Notes: generated by a model not told the origin, from the letters alone. DNA of 64,000 nt from Sulfodiicoccus acidiphilus (GCF_003967175.1 NZ_AP018553.1:62001-126000); one strand, 5' to 3'; counted from the first letter of the stretch, positions 41,041-50,062 are shown. Translations and numbers: made by a program.

Positions 41041-43729
41041 AGAACGAATCTATTGAGATCCTAGACGTTATATCGTCCCAGCTAAGACCGAGGGCCTTCA
41101 GAACCTGCTCGAACGTGCTTCTCACCGCCTCCACATATTTCTCCACATCGACTTCCTTAAGTTTAGCCAACTGGACAGGCTTCACTCCTTCTTTCCCTTT
41201 CACCTTGACAAAGAGTATTATGTCTCTAGAAGTCATCTCCTGTCCTGTCACTCTCTTCAGTTGTAGCGCAGCCTTAGCGTGTTGTGGCATGGTTTTCGTA
41301 TATTGTTCTATCGACTTGGAGAGCATGACTTTGAAGGCGAGCTGATCTAGGTTATAACCTTTCTCTCTTAATTTATTGTAGATTTCCTTTATCTCTTCTG
41401 CCACCTTCTGCTTCGCCACTTCCACATCCGCCTCGGAGTTCATAGAAGCCACAATGGACTTAACGTCATTAAATGAGCTCTTCAAGAATTCTGGTGTGTT
41501 TCTCTTCTTGGCTAACATTCCCTTTATTTCCACCTTTCCGTCCTGGGACACCCCCATGTAGTTCTTCTTTAGTCCCGAGAAAAGCACCAGTTTGTACGCC
41601 TTATCCACCTCGAAATCCAGGTTAAACTCCTTCTTCACCCAAGCGACAATCTCTTCTAATTTATCCTTACTTGGGTTATGCAAGAAAAGAGAGTCAGTAT
41701 CGCCATAAAGTACTCTTAATCCTATCTGTTCCGCTTTCCTCAGCGTGTTTGTTATCACGAATCTACCCAGAGCCGTCACGCTTTCCGCTACAGCTGGCGC
41801 ATAGAGGGGGAACTTATCGTCTCCAAAGACGCCATAAGTAGCATTGATGAACACCTTCATTGCCCTCTGGACGACGTCGTAGAGGGCCTTCTGTGAGGAT
41901 TCTAGATCCTTCTGCTTCGACTTCCTCTTGTATATCTTTACTCTGAAGTCCCTCAGTAATCCTGTTATTAGCGCTGTAAGTCCTACCTTATCCATACAAA
42001 CTTTGTGCAGGACGTCCCCGTTCTCATCTCTGACCTCTCTTTCGTTTCTACACTCTGCTATGTCTACAGTCTCGTAGCTTATATTCCAGTTCTTTATAAC
42101 CGAGGGATATAGAGAGGCGAAGTCGAGGACAACAACATTGAAGAAGACACCAGCAGGCGGGTCTATCACTATGGCCCCCTTATATCCCTTCCCTTTTATT
42201 ATGGCAGAGGTCCTGATCTTACCTCTCCTGGCTATCTCCTCCTTAGAGGGTATTAAAAGACCCCTCTGTCTATGCTCCCAATAGTACAGATTCTTAATCC
42301 ACGTTGATACCTCTACACGGGTCAGCTCCTCCAATCCCAGCTTGGAGATCCTAGCCAACAGGATCATTAGTTTCCACACTAGTTCATCGCTAAACGTGGT
42401 GAGGCCAAGCGTTATCTCTGCGTCCCTGTAGTTATAAAGGATCAGGGTCTTCAGGTCTACGAAACTCACTATGGTATCCAACTTCATTTTGTTCGCTCCA
42501 AGTATTCCCGAGGCCACTGCGTCTAGGTTGTACTCACTGTACCTAGCCTCGAAGGCGTAATTTCTTACTGCCTTATTGAAGAAGAACCTAAACAAATCTA
42601 CGTGAAGCCCTAGGTTATATTTGGTAGCTGGCTTTCCCTCCTGCTTGGTAACTGTGAAGGGTGTCAAGTCTCCTATTCCTAACTTCACAGCCCTGTAGAA
42701 AATGTAAGGTATGTCGAAGTCGTCACCATTGAACGTTAGGACCACTGGGTATTGAGAAAGAACTTCAAAGAACTTCATCATTAGGTCCCTCTCGCTCTTA
42801 AAGAACTCCACCTGAATCTCCTTCAACTCACCATCGAAGCCTGCAACGTCCTTCCTCTCCAACACGAGAACCTTCTTCAGCCCATCGCTTCCAGCAAGTG
42901 CTATACTTATGATAGGGAACTCTGCGTCCTTCGGGTTAGGAACTCTACCCTTAGTTGGTGTATATACCTCTATGTCTATGGCAACCCTCTTCACAGTGGG
43001 TATAGGAGTTTCGAAAATCGGAAACCAATCTAGCGCAGTCTTCTTAGAGATCTCGTCAGTATACTCTAAGCTCTTTAACAACGCGTCGACGTCATCCCTT
43101 GAAGGGACCTTCCCGGCGAATTTGAGCTGGCCCTTACTTACTTCGTAAGGCATCCCAGGAATAAGTCCTAAATCGTAAATGTAGTTGTTGAAATACTTTA
43201 TATGTGCCTCGTAGGCCACGGGTATGGCATCCCTCATCCGTCTAACTGCTAATGGGTCCTTGGTTACCACCTTCGTGAGTTTTACTTTCCTCCCTGTGAA
43301 AGGATCGACTTTCTCCACCAACTCAATTCTCTCAAAGGAAGGATCCTTTACGATCTTCGCTATCTTACTTATTTTATCCGGAGGAACGTCGGCGAGGAAG
43401 TAAGGTAGGTGTTTAGTGTTGTCATATAACACATGAACCTTACTTGTTGTTACATCGTATAACTTGCAGAAGGCCTTTCCTTGTTCGCCATCGTAATCGA
43501 CCTGAAGTAAGAGGTAGCTTTTCCCCTCTTCGGCTGCGGGCATTTCGAGGCCCTCTCTGTTTGTGGAGTTCCTCCCCTCTTTCTCCTTAGTCGGCCTTGG
43601 AGATTGGTTCCTAGCTTTTTCCTTACTTTCTTCCTCGCTTCTAGGCTGCTCGAGAGAAGTTAAGAGGAAATCGTCCAGTGTGCCCTGCTTTGCCTTCTGC
43701 ATTAAATATAATTTAGACCTGCTCCCCAT
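40991..43729 (-). CDS. polB1: Replicative family B DNA polymerase PolB1 (Dpo1)
   Basis: The 912-residue polymerase carries the exonuclease motifs [23 protein letters not shown] and [10 protein letters not shown], and the polymerase motifs [16 protein letters not shown] (A), [14 protein letters not shown] (B) and [10 protein letters not shown] (C). An N-terminal QGTLDDFL and a C-terminal SIDSFF resemble PCNA-binding motifs, as in Sulfolobus Dpo1. It is the main replicative polymerase. Residues 20-75 form a low-complexity charged linker. The ATG at 43727-43729 is only 16 bp from the divergent tRNA-Arg; the second Met (codon 10) is an alternative start. The 3' end overlaps the acidic-tailed gene. 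Confidence 0.95.
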   Translation of the reverse strand: MGSRSKLYLMQKAKQGTLDDFLLTSLEQPRSEEESKEKARNQSPRPTKEKEGRNSTNREGLEMPAAEEGKSYLLLQVDYDGEQGKAFCKLYDVTTSKVHVLYDNTKHLPYFLADVPPDKISKIAKIVKDPSFERIELVEKVDPFTGRKVKLTKVVTKDPLAVRRMRDAIPVAYEAHIKYFNNYIYDLGLIPGMPYEVSKGQLKFAGKVPSRDDVDALLKSLEYTDEISKKTALDWFPIFETPIPTVKRVAIDIEVYTPTKGRVPNPKDAEFPIISIALAGSDGLKKVLVLERKDVAGFDGELKEIQVEFFKSERDLMMKFFEVLSQYPVVLTFNGDDFDIPYIFYRAVKLGIGDLTPFTVTKQEGKPATKYNLGLHVDLFRFFFNKAVRNYAFEARYSEYNLDAVASGILGANKMKLDTIVSFVDLKTLILYNYRDAEITLGLTTFSDELVWKLMILLARISKLGLEELTRVEVSTWIKNLYYWEHRQRGLLIPSKEEIARRGKIRTSAIIKGKGYKGAIVIDPPAGVFFNVVVLDFASLYPSVIKNWNISYETVDIAECRNEREVRDENGDVLHKVCMDKVGLTALITGLLRDFRVKIYKRKSKQKDLESSQKALYDVVQRAMKVFINATYGVFGDDKFPLYAPAVAESVTALGRFVITNTLRKAEQIGLRVLYGDTDSLFLHNPSKDKLEEIVAWVKKEFNLDFEVDKAYKLVLFSGLKKNYMGVSQDGKVEIKGMLAKKRNTPEFLKSSFNDVKSIVASMNSEADVEVAKQKVAEEIKEIYNKLREKGYNLDQLAFKVMLSKSIEQYTKTMPQHAKAALQLKRVTGQEMTSRDIILFVKVKGKEGVKPVQLAKLKEVDVEKYVEAVRSTFEQVLKALGLSWDDITSRISIDSFFTPQTPDPRQSLQSPR

Positions 43730-43745
43730 CTATAAACTTACTTGA

Positions 43746-43820
43746 GGACCCGTAGCTCAGCCAGGACAGAGTGTCGGCCTTCGGAGCCGATGGTCCCGGG
43801 TTCGAATCCCGGCGGGTCCG
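43746..43820 (+). tRNA. tRNA-Arg (anticodon UCG)
   Basis: The 75-nt tRNA has acceptor stem GGACCCG/CGGGTCC, anticodon stem TCGGC/GCCGA around the loop CTTCGGA (anticodon TCG), and a T-arm with GGGTTCGAATCCC; the discriminator is G. There is no intron and CCA is not encoded. The start lies 16 bp from the divergent polB1, so its TATA box must overlap that gene's first codons (AAATATAATTT at about 43705-43715). Confidence 0.95.
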
Positions 43821-43929
43821 TTTTCTGTAATAAGGATCATGCGACCACGTAAGCCAGGGACAACTCTTCCTGAATTTAATTTTACAGAGGAAGGAGGTTG
43901 AGTTGGCGGAAAGCCCCCAGCGGGGATGG

Positions 43930-44210
43930 ACGGCCTTCTCGTTTAAATATCAGTTAGATATTTCTTCAGTGGCGCTGACGACGTCCTTCCCCAACTCGAC
44001 CGAGGGTTTAACGCGACTGAGGTGGAGGCGATCGGCATCTCCCTCCTACGTCCCTTTCGACAGGGACTAGAGGCCGTTCGACGAGAGTTCACTTCTAAGG
44101 GTGGCCCCCTCCCGAGTCCCCCTCTATAGACGTAACCCCGAACAGAAGGTGGGAACCACGAACCCTTGGAGGGGAACCCTCAACGGTGGGGAGGAAGCCA
44201 GATTTAGGCT
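43930..44210 (+). pseudogene. IS200/IS605-type relic between two tRNAs
   Basis: This segment aligns by eye with the relic at 31782-32110 (minus strand): shared blocks include AACTCGACCGAGGGTTTAA, GACAGGGACTAGAG and GGTGGGAACCACGA. It ends GGGAACCCTCAACGGTGGGG followed by AGGAAGCCAG, the hairpin and right-end motif also found in the 212-bp repeat. Its frames are broken by several stops. It is probably the eroded 3' end of a TnpB gene and the element's right end, lying between tRNA-Arg and tRNA-Thr. Confidence 0.55.
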
Positions 44211-44281
44211 CGATGAGAGACGTTTAAGCCCAAATTATTCATAGTGAAAACTTAAATATGGTACAAGAAAATTGGGTTATC

Positions 44282-44355
44282 GCCGCGGTAGCTCAGCTGG
44301 CTAGAGCACCGCCTTGGTAAGGCGGGGGTCTCGGGTTCGAATCCCGACCGCGGCT
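44282..44355 (+). tRNA. tRNA-Thr (anticodon GGU)
   Basis: The 74-nt tRNA has acceptor stem GCCGCGG/CCGCGGC, anticodon stem CCGCC/GGCGG around the loop TTGGTAA (anticodon GGT), and T-arm CGGGTTCGAATCCCG with discriminator T. No intron is present and CCA is not encoded. The mobB gene ends 26 bp downstream on the opposite strand. Confidence 0.95.
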
Positions 44356-44380
44356 TATGGCAGAGTTTGACTTCGTTCTT

Positions 44381-44869
44381 TCACACCCTTTTTATCGCTT
44401 TAATGTTGCCTATTTTCATCAACTTATCTATTAATTCTAGTAATCCGGTAGCTTTTTTCCGTTCACCATCTACTTCCACATATTCATAAGAAACACATTT
44501 TTCGGCTTCATCAGCAATTTTTGAGATGGCCTTCTCCCAATCTTCCCTCCCCTCTACTTCAATTACTTCGCCTAGATTAGCCTCTCGCCATCCCTCTATT
44601 AACACCACGTCCGACGGAATTGCGAGAGCTAGTAGGGTAGGATCCACGTCTAAGAAAATCGCTGTTTTCCCTCTTCCCTTAAATATCACTACGTCTGCCC
44701 CGCTATTAATAAATCTAGAAGTATCCTTTCCTTCTAAATCTAATTGATGATGGGAATGTTTGATCACTACCACTCTAATTCCCTTGGATTTTAACCTCCT
44801 TAAGGCCTCCTCTATTACACTTGTCTTTCCAGATCCTGAAGGACCTACGACTTGAAATACGCAAACCAT
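44381..44869 (-). CDS. mobB: Molybdopterin-guanine dinucleotide biosynthesis adapter MobB
   Basis: The 162-residue P-loop protein starts MVCVFQVVGPSGSGKTSVIE with Walker A, followed by IRVVVIKHSHHQLDLEGKDT, SRFINSGADVVIFKGRGKTA and LIEGWREANLGEVIEVEG, all typical of MobB. It assists GMP attachment to molybdopterin, perhaps delivering GTP to MobA. I start at ATG 44867-44869, because the frame open further to 45058 overlaps moeA and is not family-like. Its base composition is ordinary for the window, unlike the divergent moeA-mobA pair. Confidence 0.9.
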   Translation of the reverse strand: MVCVFQVVGPSGSGKTSVIEEALRRLKSKGIRVVVIKHSHHQLDLEGKDTSRFINSGADVVIFKGRGKTAIFLDVDPTLLALAIPSDVVLIEGWREANLGEVIEVEGREDWEKAISKIADEAEKCVSYEYVEVDGERKKATGLLELIDKLMKIGNIKAIKRV

Positions 44870-44900
44870 TATTTCCACCTTACCAATATCAACAATTAGA

Positions 44901-46058
44901 ATGTTGATTCCCTTGGAGAAGGCCCGAGCCATAGTGGACCAGCTCACCTTCCCCCCAGTCAACAGGGCGACCCTACCCCTAGAACTGGCGGTGGGTAAGG
45001 TGTGCGCCAGGGACGTGGTGGCCGACAGGGACGTCCCGCCGGCCGACCTTTCAGCCATGGACGGGTACGCCCTCAGGGCGGAGGACGCCGGGAGGGGCCT
45101 GAGGGTTAGGGGGAAGGTGTTCCCGTCCGGAGGGGACGTGAGTAGGTTGGACAGGGGGGAGGCCGCCTACGTCGCCACCGGCTCAGCTCTACCCGAGGGG
45201 GCCGACGCCGTGGCCAGGGTGGAGGCCGCCAAGTTGGAGGGAGGGGAGCTCCGCGTGCTGGAGGAGGTGTTCAGGTGGAAGGACGTGAGGAGGGCAGGGG
45301 AGGACGTGAGGAGGGGGGAGTTGGTCCTGGGGGCCGGGACCAGGGTCAGGACGACCCACCTGGGGCTCCTCACTGTCCTGGGGGTGGAGGAGCTGGAGGT
45401 CTACCTGCCCAGGATAGGGGTGCTCTCTGTTGGGGACGAGCTCTCTCCCTTCTACTCCCCCGAGGCCGGGAAGTCCAGGGACGCCCTGGGCAGGGCGCTC
45501 GTGGCGACCCTGTCCGGGATAGGGGAGGTCAGGTACTTGGGGGTGGTGGGGGACTCGGTGGGGGAGATAGGGGAGGCGGTGAGCCGGAGCGTCAGGTCCC
45601 TCGACCTGCTGATCACGGTGGGGGGCTCCTCGGTGGGGGAGAGGGACTTGGTCAAGGCCGCCGTGTCCTCGGTGGGGGAGGTGTTGTTCGAGGGGGTCAC
45701 GGTGAACGTGATCAAGAGGGGAGGGCTGGGCGAGGTGGGTGGGAGGCCCGTGCTGATGCTCCCGGGGCAGGCCGTGGCGGCCTTCGCCACGCTGGCGGAG
45801 CACGGCTACAGGCTCCTCTCCAGGATGCTCGGGGCTAGGCTCCAGAGGACAGAGACGGTGGAGCTAGGGACGGACGTGACGGTGAACCACAAGATGGACA
45901 CCCTCTACGTGTTCGCCGTGGACGACGGCGTGGCTACTCCCTTGCGCTGGGGAGTCGGGCTCTACTCCGTCCTCGCCCAGGCCGACGCATACGCCGTCTT
46001 GAGGAGGGGGGAGACTTACAGGAGGGGGGAGAGAATTGTCGTACGGAGACTGGTTTGA
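44901..46058 (+). CDS. moeA: Molybdopterin molybdotransferase MoeA (GC-rich)
   Basis: The 385-residue protein has the MoeA opening (VNRATLPLELAVGKVCARDV), the catalytic DRDVPPADLSAMDGYAL, the YVATGSALPEGADAVARVE segment, GVLSVGDELSPFYSPEAGKS, and LITVGGSSVGERDLVKAAV for molybdate and MPT-AMP binding. It inserts molybdenum or tungsten. The DNA is exceptionally rich in G+C, with runs such as GGTGGTGGGGGACTCGGTGG and third positions almost always G or C, starkly unlike its neighbours. This suggests recent transfer or gene replacement from a GC-rich donor. It overlaps mobA by 23 nt. Confidence 0.92.
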   Translation: MLIPLEKARAIVDQLTFPPVNRATLPLELAVGKVCARDVVADRDVPPADLSAMDGYALRAEDAGRGLRVRGKVFPSGGDVSRLDRGEAAYVATGSALPEGADAVARVEAAKLEGGELRVLEEVFRWKDVRRAGEDVRRGELVLGAGTRVRTTHLGLLTVLGVEELEVYLPRIGVLSVGDELSPFYSPEAGKSRDALGRALVATLSGIGEVRYLGVVGDSVGEIGEAVSRSVRSLDLLITVGGSSVGERDLVKAAVSSVGEVLFEGVTVNVIKRGGLGEVGGRPVLMLPGQAVAAFATLAEHGYRLLSRMLGARLQRTETVELGTDVTVNHKMDTLYVFAVDDGVATPLRWGVGLYSVLAQADAYAVLRRGETYRRGERIVVRRLV

Positions 46059-46623
46059 CGCGGTAGTACTTGCGGGCGGGAAGTCGAGGAGGTTCGGGGC
46101 GGACAAGTGCGAGTTCGAGCTCTCCGGCAAGTCCATGCTCCGGAGGGTGGTGGAGAACTTCGAGAGCCCGATAGTGGTGGGGAGGGGAGGCTTGACGGAC
46201 GAGGGCAGGGGTCCCCTGGATGCCGTCGAACTGGCGGTCCCCCTCCTTCGGAGGGAGAAGGTCTTCGTCGCCGGGTGCGACTTCCCCTTCCTCAGGAGGC
46301 CGGTGGTGGAGCTGATCTGCGGCAAGGACTACGACGTGGTGGCCCCGGTGGTGAACCGAACGATCCAGCCCATGCTGGCCTGCTACAGGACCGCCTACCT
46401 CAGGGACGTCCTTCCCAGGGCCAGGTCCATGGCGGACCTGGTGTACGGGACTGAGTCGGTCTACCTGGTGGGGACCGAGGAGGTCTCCCGGGCCGACCCG
46501 TCCCTCTCCTCCCTCTTGAACGTGAACAGGGTAAACGACCTGTGGGGGAAGGTCGAGCGGACCCACTCACCCCTGCCGTTGAGGAGCTGGGCCAGACTCT
46601 TCCATTCTCTACATTACTACTGA
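46036..46623 (+). CDS. mobA: Molybdenum cofactor guanylyltransferase MobA (GC-rich)
   Basis: The 195-residue nucleotidyltransferase has the signature AVVLAGGKSRRFGADKCEFE, the VFVAGCDFPFLRRPVVELI region with the metal-binding Asp, and the VNRTIQPMLACYR segment typical of MobA. It transfers GMP from GTP to molybdopterin. The DNA shares the high G+C and strong G/C-ending codon bias of moeA up to about 46590 and then drops sharply. It starts in frame after a ribosome-binding AGGAGGGGGGAG stretch inside moeA. Confidence 0.88.
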   Translation: MSYGDWFDAVVLAGGKSRRFGADKCEFELSGKSMLRRVVENFESPIVVGRGGLTDEGRGPLDAVELAVPLLRREKVFVAGCDFPFLRRPVVELICGKDYDVVAPVVNRTIQPMLACYRTAYLRDVLPRARSMADLVYGTESVYLVGTEEVSRADPSLSSLLNVNRVNDLWGKVERTHSPLPLRSWARLFHSLHYY

Positions 46624-46846
46624 AGAATACCTAAGGGGGGAAGCGTAAAAGTGAGACCTTCTTTATTTAGAGAATTTTGATACTTGGCAACTTAGTTGTG
46701 GTGAGTGCTTGAAAACTTTTGAATGTGACAGGCAGAATACTCGTTATCTTTCATGAAAGACCAACACTTTTTAAATCAGTATTTTGTAATCTCCAATTGA
46801 GTTATTCTTATATTGCTCCTATCTCATCTCCTACATAGAGCCAAAA
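46624..46846. promoter_or_regulatory. Promoter region of the Lys-rich microgene
   Basis: A clear Sulfolobales-type TATA box, CACTTTTTAAATC (about 46764-46776), is followed by a second weaker one, ATTCTTATATTG (about 46803-46814). Transcription from either reaches the ATG at 46847 with a leader of about 10-50 nt. I see no gene in this stretch. Confidence 0.45.
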
Positions 46847-46918
46847 ATGGCCGCAAAGAAGAAGAAGGAAGAGGGCCAGAAAGCAGGCGGACAGAAGCCC
46901 GAAGAGAAAAAGAAGTAA
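46847..46918 (+). CDS. 23-residue Lys-rich microprotein
   Basis: An ATG frame of 23 codons reads MAAKKKKEEGQKAGGQKPEE followed by KKK and TAA. It is made almost only of Lys, Glu, Gln, Ala and Gly, is very basic overall and is probably unfolded alone. The regulated spacing from a TATA box, an ATG start and a poly-T stretch after the stop (CAAACTTTTTTAATG, about 46947-46961) make it look like its own small transcription unit. I do not know a named family; disordered ribosomal-protein-like tails are the nearest pattern. Confidence 0.5.
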   Translation: MAAKKKKEEGQKAGGQKPEEKKK

Positions 46919-46987
46919 AACTGAGCGAAGAATCCACTCACCGCAAGTCAAACTTTTTTAATGTGATTAGCTTTTCGTTTTGGAAAA

Positions 46988-47659
46988 TTGCGGGTAGTAT
47001 CAATGTTCTCTGGAGGCAAAGATAGTACGTATGCCCTCCATTGGGCGGTTGAGAAGGGATTTGACGTATGTTGTCTTCTGACTTTACTCCCTGCTAGTGA
47101 TGAGTCATGGATGTTTCAGAAAAGCAGTGTCAATTTCGCCACATATCAGGCCGCGGTTATGGGAATTCCTCTAATCAGCTGGAGAACTAGTGGTGCTAAA
47201 AACGAGGAACTAAAGGATCTAGAAGAAGCCCTTCTCTACGTCAAGGAGAAGGGAGTTTCTGGAGTAATAACTGGAGCTCTCCTGTCGGACTATCAGCGTC
47301 TGAACATAAATCTGATTGCACTCAAGGCCGGCCTCAAGGTCTATTCTCCCCTCTGGCGAAAAGATCAGTCTAGGTACATGTTCGATCTTATTAGGCATGG
47401 TTTCACTTTCGTTATCACTTCGGCATCGGCTTACGGATTTCCTTTTCACTTAGTTGGCAAGGAAGTGGTGAGCGAGGAACAAGTGGAGGAGATAGTAGAG
47501 GCCGCTCTTACCTACGGCTTCAATCCTGCGTTCGAGGGGGGAGAGGCCGAAACTTTCGTAACTTTCGCTCCTCTTTTCTCTAGGAAGCTGCGACTGGAGG
47601 GAAGAACAGTAAAGGAGGGAGAGTTCAGATGGAGATACGACATCAGCCGTATACTATAA
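46988..47659 (+). CDS. Diphthine-ammonia ligase-like ATP pyrophosphatase (Dph6)
   Basis: The 223-residue protein has the N-type PP-loop SMFSGGKDSTYALHWAVEKG, and the Dph6/MJ0570 family segments SGVITGALLSDYQRLNINLI, KVYSPLWRKDQSRYMFDLIR and NPAFEGGEAETFVTFAPLFS. It should complete diphthamide on elongation factor 2 by ATP-dependent amidation. The start is TTG at 46988; GTG or an internal ATG (codon 6) would cut into the PP-loop. It overlaps the amidohydrolase gene by 31 nt. Confidence 0.88.
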   Translation: MRVVSMFSGGKDSTYALHWAVEKGFDVCCLLTLLPASDESWMFQKSSVNFATYQAAVMGIPLISWRTSGAKNEELKDLEEALLYVKEKGVSGVITGALLSDYQRLNINLIALKAGLKVYSPLWRKDQSRYMFDLIRHGFTFVITSASAYGFPFHLVGKEVVSEEQVEEIVEAALTYGFNPAFEGGEAETFVTFAPLFSRKLRLEGRTVKEGEFRWRYDISRIL

Positions 47660-48837
47660 CCAACTGCGACTTCGTGTTATCATCGAGAGGAGTCCTGCGT
47701 CATGTAAATGTAGTGATTGATGAAGGGAAAATTCAGAGCATTGGAAGGGAGAGAGTAGGGGATGAACTGTCTTGCGTTGGAATGACCCTCGCACCTGGGT
47801 TAGTTAACGCTCATACCCACACCGGTATGATGTATCTCAGGGGATATAGCGACGATCAGGAGCTAGGTCCTTGGCTGAAGAGGGTCTGGGAAGTCGAGTC
47901 GAGGGCGAAAGAGGAGTGGATGCGGTTGAGCTCGGAACTGAGCATTATTGAGATGTTGGCAGGGGGGATCACTGCTTTCATAGACATGTATTTCAATCCC
48001 TTTGATCTAGTTCAGCTCAGTACCAAGTATGGCGTGAGGGCGGCGGCCGGGCCAACTTTCCTCGATTCATTTAAGGATCCACACGAGATCGATAAGGAAA
48101 TCAGAGAGGTCGCAAGGAAGCGCTCTCCAACCTTCTCCCCCATAATCAACGTTCATTCCTTATATGCGGTCTCCAGGCAGACCCTCCTTTTAGCGAAACA
48201 GTTAATGGAAGAGCTGGATCTCCCCCTACACATGCACGTTTCAGAGACGCGAGATGAACTCTTCGAGGTGAAGAGACTATATGGGAAGTTTCCGGTGGAA
48301 GTGTTAGCTAGTGAAGGAATTCTAGGCTCGAGGACCATATTAGCCCATCTAGGTTGGGTTAGCAGCTGGGAAATCGTGTCTATAGCGAGTTCTAAGGCTA
48401 GGGCAGTTCACTGTCCTACTTCGAACATGAAACTTGCGACAGGGGGTTTCTTTCCCATTAATGAATTCTTACAGAAAGGAATTACTCTAGCATTGGGTAC
48501 AGACGGACCTGTTTCCAATAACTCGCTCGATATATTTAGGGAAATGAAGCAGGCAGTACTCCTGCAGAGACATGGATATTGGGAAGCGTCAGTAGGCGCT
48601 AGACACGTGCTTAAAATGGGAAGCCAAGAGGGTTACAAGCTTTTAGGCCTAAATGGAGGAGAAGTAAAAGAGGGAGCCTTAGCTGACCTAATTTTGATTG
48701 ATAACAAGTGGCTTCGTCCCCTGACCGAGGCCAACTTAGAATCTTCACTGGTCTACTTAGCCACGGGAAGGGACATCTCCTGCACCTTAGTTGAAGGAAA
48801 AATGGTATACCAGAGGGGGATTTCGATGAAGAGATAG
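47629..48837 (+). CDS. Amidohydrolase, nucleoside deaminase-like (MtaD/SAH deaminase group)
   Basis: The 402-residue metal-dependent hydrolase has LAPGLVNAHTHTGMMYLRGY with the HxH metal site, LPLHMHVSETRDELFEV, ILAHLGWVSSWEI, CPTSNMKLATGGFFPI and ALGTDGPVSNNSLDIFREMK with the last Asp ligand. This pattern fits the MTA/SAH and 5'-deoxyadenosine deaminase group, which recycles SAM by-products, but atrazine-type hydrolases share it. Its ATG lies inside the Dph6 gene, so the two are translationally linked. Confidence 0.85.
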   Translation: MEIRHQPYTITNCDFVLSSRGVLRHVNVVIDEGKIQSIGRERVGDELSCVGMTLAPGLVNAHTHTGMMYLRGYSDDQELGPWLKRVWEVESRAKEEWMRLSSELSIIEMLAGGITAFIDMYFNPFDLVQLSTKYGVRAAAGPTFLDSFKDPHEIDKEIREVARKRSPTFSPIINVHSLYAVSRQTLLLAKQLMEELDLPLHMHVSETRDELFEVKRLYGKFPVEVLASEGILGSRTILAHLGWVSSWEIVSIASSKARAVHCPTSNMKLATGGFFPINEFLQKGITLALGTDGPVSNNSLDIFREMKQAVLLQRHGYWEASVGARHVLKMGSQEGYKLLGLNGGEVKEGALADLILIDNKWLRPLTEANLESSLVYLATGRDISCTLVEGKMVYQRGISMKR

Positions 48838-48865
48838 AGAGCTTGCAGGAAAGGTTAGAAAGGAT

Positions 48866-49378
48866 TCAGGAGTCATTGAACTGATTGAGACGTTGTAGGA
48901 GAGACACTAGGTCTTTGGAACCTAATTCCTGAATGGTTGCGAGTTTCACCTTCCCTCTTCGCATACAAGAAGAAAGAAAGTGCAGCTCGGTTAATGTTCC
49001 GTATCTTTTTGCTACGTCTTCGAGGGAAAGGTCTAGGTTCAAGTAATCCTTAACGAAGTCTCTAGAGCAGAGGTTATAGATTAGGGTTAGTGCTCCCAAG
49101 TCGAACGTTCTAGATCTCTTCCTCCCCACCAGTACAACTCTAACTCCCAACTTAACTCTTTCATCTTCTAAGTCTTCAGGTCCAAGCTCACTTTCTCTCA
49201 AAGTCAAGTACGCTTCTTCTCTTAACTCAAATTCCTTTGCGACCTCCGAGGCCTTCAAGTTTCTCCCTACTTGAAAACTCAACATCCCATAACTTTTAAG
49301 ATGGATAAGGAATTCGTCCTTATTCCTATGAGTACGTCCAACAATTTCTCTCACTCCGCCGAAGGGGCTCATAGACAA
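48866..49378 (-). CDS. Hypothetical protein, 170 residues or shorter
   Basis: The protein is alpha/beta and charged: VAKEFELREEAYLTLRESEL, VKLGVRVVLVGRKRSRTFDL, and a C-terminal helical part (VKDYLNLDLSLEDVAKRYGT then LTELHFLSSCMRRGKV). The C-terminal half looks like a helix-turn-helix. I do not recognise it. The N-terminus is uncertain: TTG at 49378 lies in the degenerate DNA of the neighbouring pseudogene, and later starts, such as GTG at about 49352, are possible. Confidence 0.55.
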   Translation of the reverse strand: MSMSPFGGVREIVGRTHRNKDEFLIHLKSYGMLSFQVGRNLKASEVAKEFELREEAYLTLRESELGPEDLEDERVKLGVRVVLVGRKRSRTFDLGALTLIYNLCSRDFVKDYLNLDLSLEDVAKRYGTLTELHFLSSCMRRGKVKLATIQELGSKDLVSLLQRLNQFNDS

Positions 49379-49762
49379 CGAAGGAGGCCCACCTGAGTAC
49401 CGTGCCTCTGCAATTCCAGGGAAAGTGTAGTTCGGTTCCCGTCTCGCGTTTCGAGGATCTGAAGGTCTTCACCGCGTTCCTCGCGCCGAAGGCAATGCCT
49501 TCCCGGTTTAACCCGATACATAGCACCTCGTCGTCGACGGCGGGGCACCCCCGGGAGAGGACGTACCACCCGGTCTAGGCGAGGCCGCTCTCGTCCTCCA
49601 CCGGGGATTTGCTCCCTCCACCTGCCTGACCTCTCCCACCGCCCGCTTCCCCGGGTTCAGGCCGGGTGCGACGGACTCCGCTAGCCGAGTGGACTCGGCG
49701 AGGGAGTCCAGTACTCTCTTTCTCATGGCCTCTAGAATGTCTTCCGGTTTGGTCGAGTCCAC
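49370..49762 (-). pseudogene. GC-rich broken gene of unknown function
   Basis: On the minus strand an ATG at 49762 begins MDSTKPEDILEAMRKRVLDS and continues LAESTRLAESVAPGLNPGKR AVGEVRQVE until about 49615. Then the coding signal moves to another frame (GSKSPVEDESGLA), meets a TAG at about 49576, and resumes as WYVLSRGCPAVDDEVLCIGL and FGARNAVKTFRSSKRETGTE. One frameshift and one stop therefore break it. The 5' part is G+C rich, with G/C-ending codons unlike the neighbours, recalling the moeA-mobA patch. I cannot name the family. Confidence 0.5.
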
Positions 49763-50062
49763 GTAAACTAGGCAGCTCGAAAGTCGTCCTCTCGAAACGA
49801 ATTGTTGGGTACAGTCATCTCGACTGTAGAACTCCCTAATATATAGGTAGTGAAAGTGGTGTCTCTAACCTACACGATATGATACCTTAATATATAACAT
49901 CCCGAAGAATGTCGAACATAATAATCTCGTAGCTAAATATCAATGACAACAATGTATTAGTAGCATTGTTAACTAAGCGTGCCAGATTTGAGTGAGGAGT
50001 ATGTAAGAAGCCCAAAACCCCTACTCACTCATCCTTTTAACGATCATTAACTCAAGTCTCAC
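49763..50062. other. AT-rich intergenic region with promoter-like repeats
   Basis: Two TATA-like copies, CCTAATATATAGG (about 49833-49845) and CCTTAATATATAAC (about 49892-49905), and an inverted repeat AACAATG-9 nt-CATTGTT (49948-49970) lie between the pseudogene and taw3. A TCCTTTTAACG at about 50031-50041 sits 25-30 nt ahead of the taw3 GTG and is its probable TATA box. There is no gene here. Confidence 0.4.

Noticed and set aside
45189-45838. Long open frames on both strands inside moeA (up to about 200 codons)
   Set aside because: They are by-products of the G+C-rich, stop-poor moeA DNA; the moeA frame has all the family motifs and the others show only repetitive Gly/Arg/Pro.
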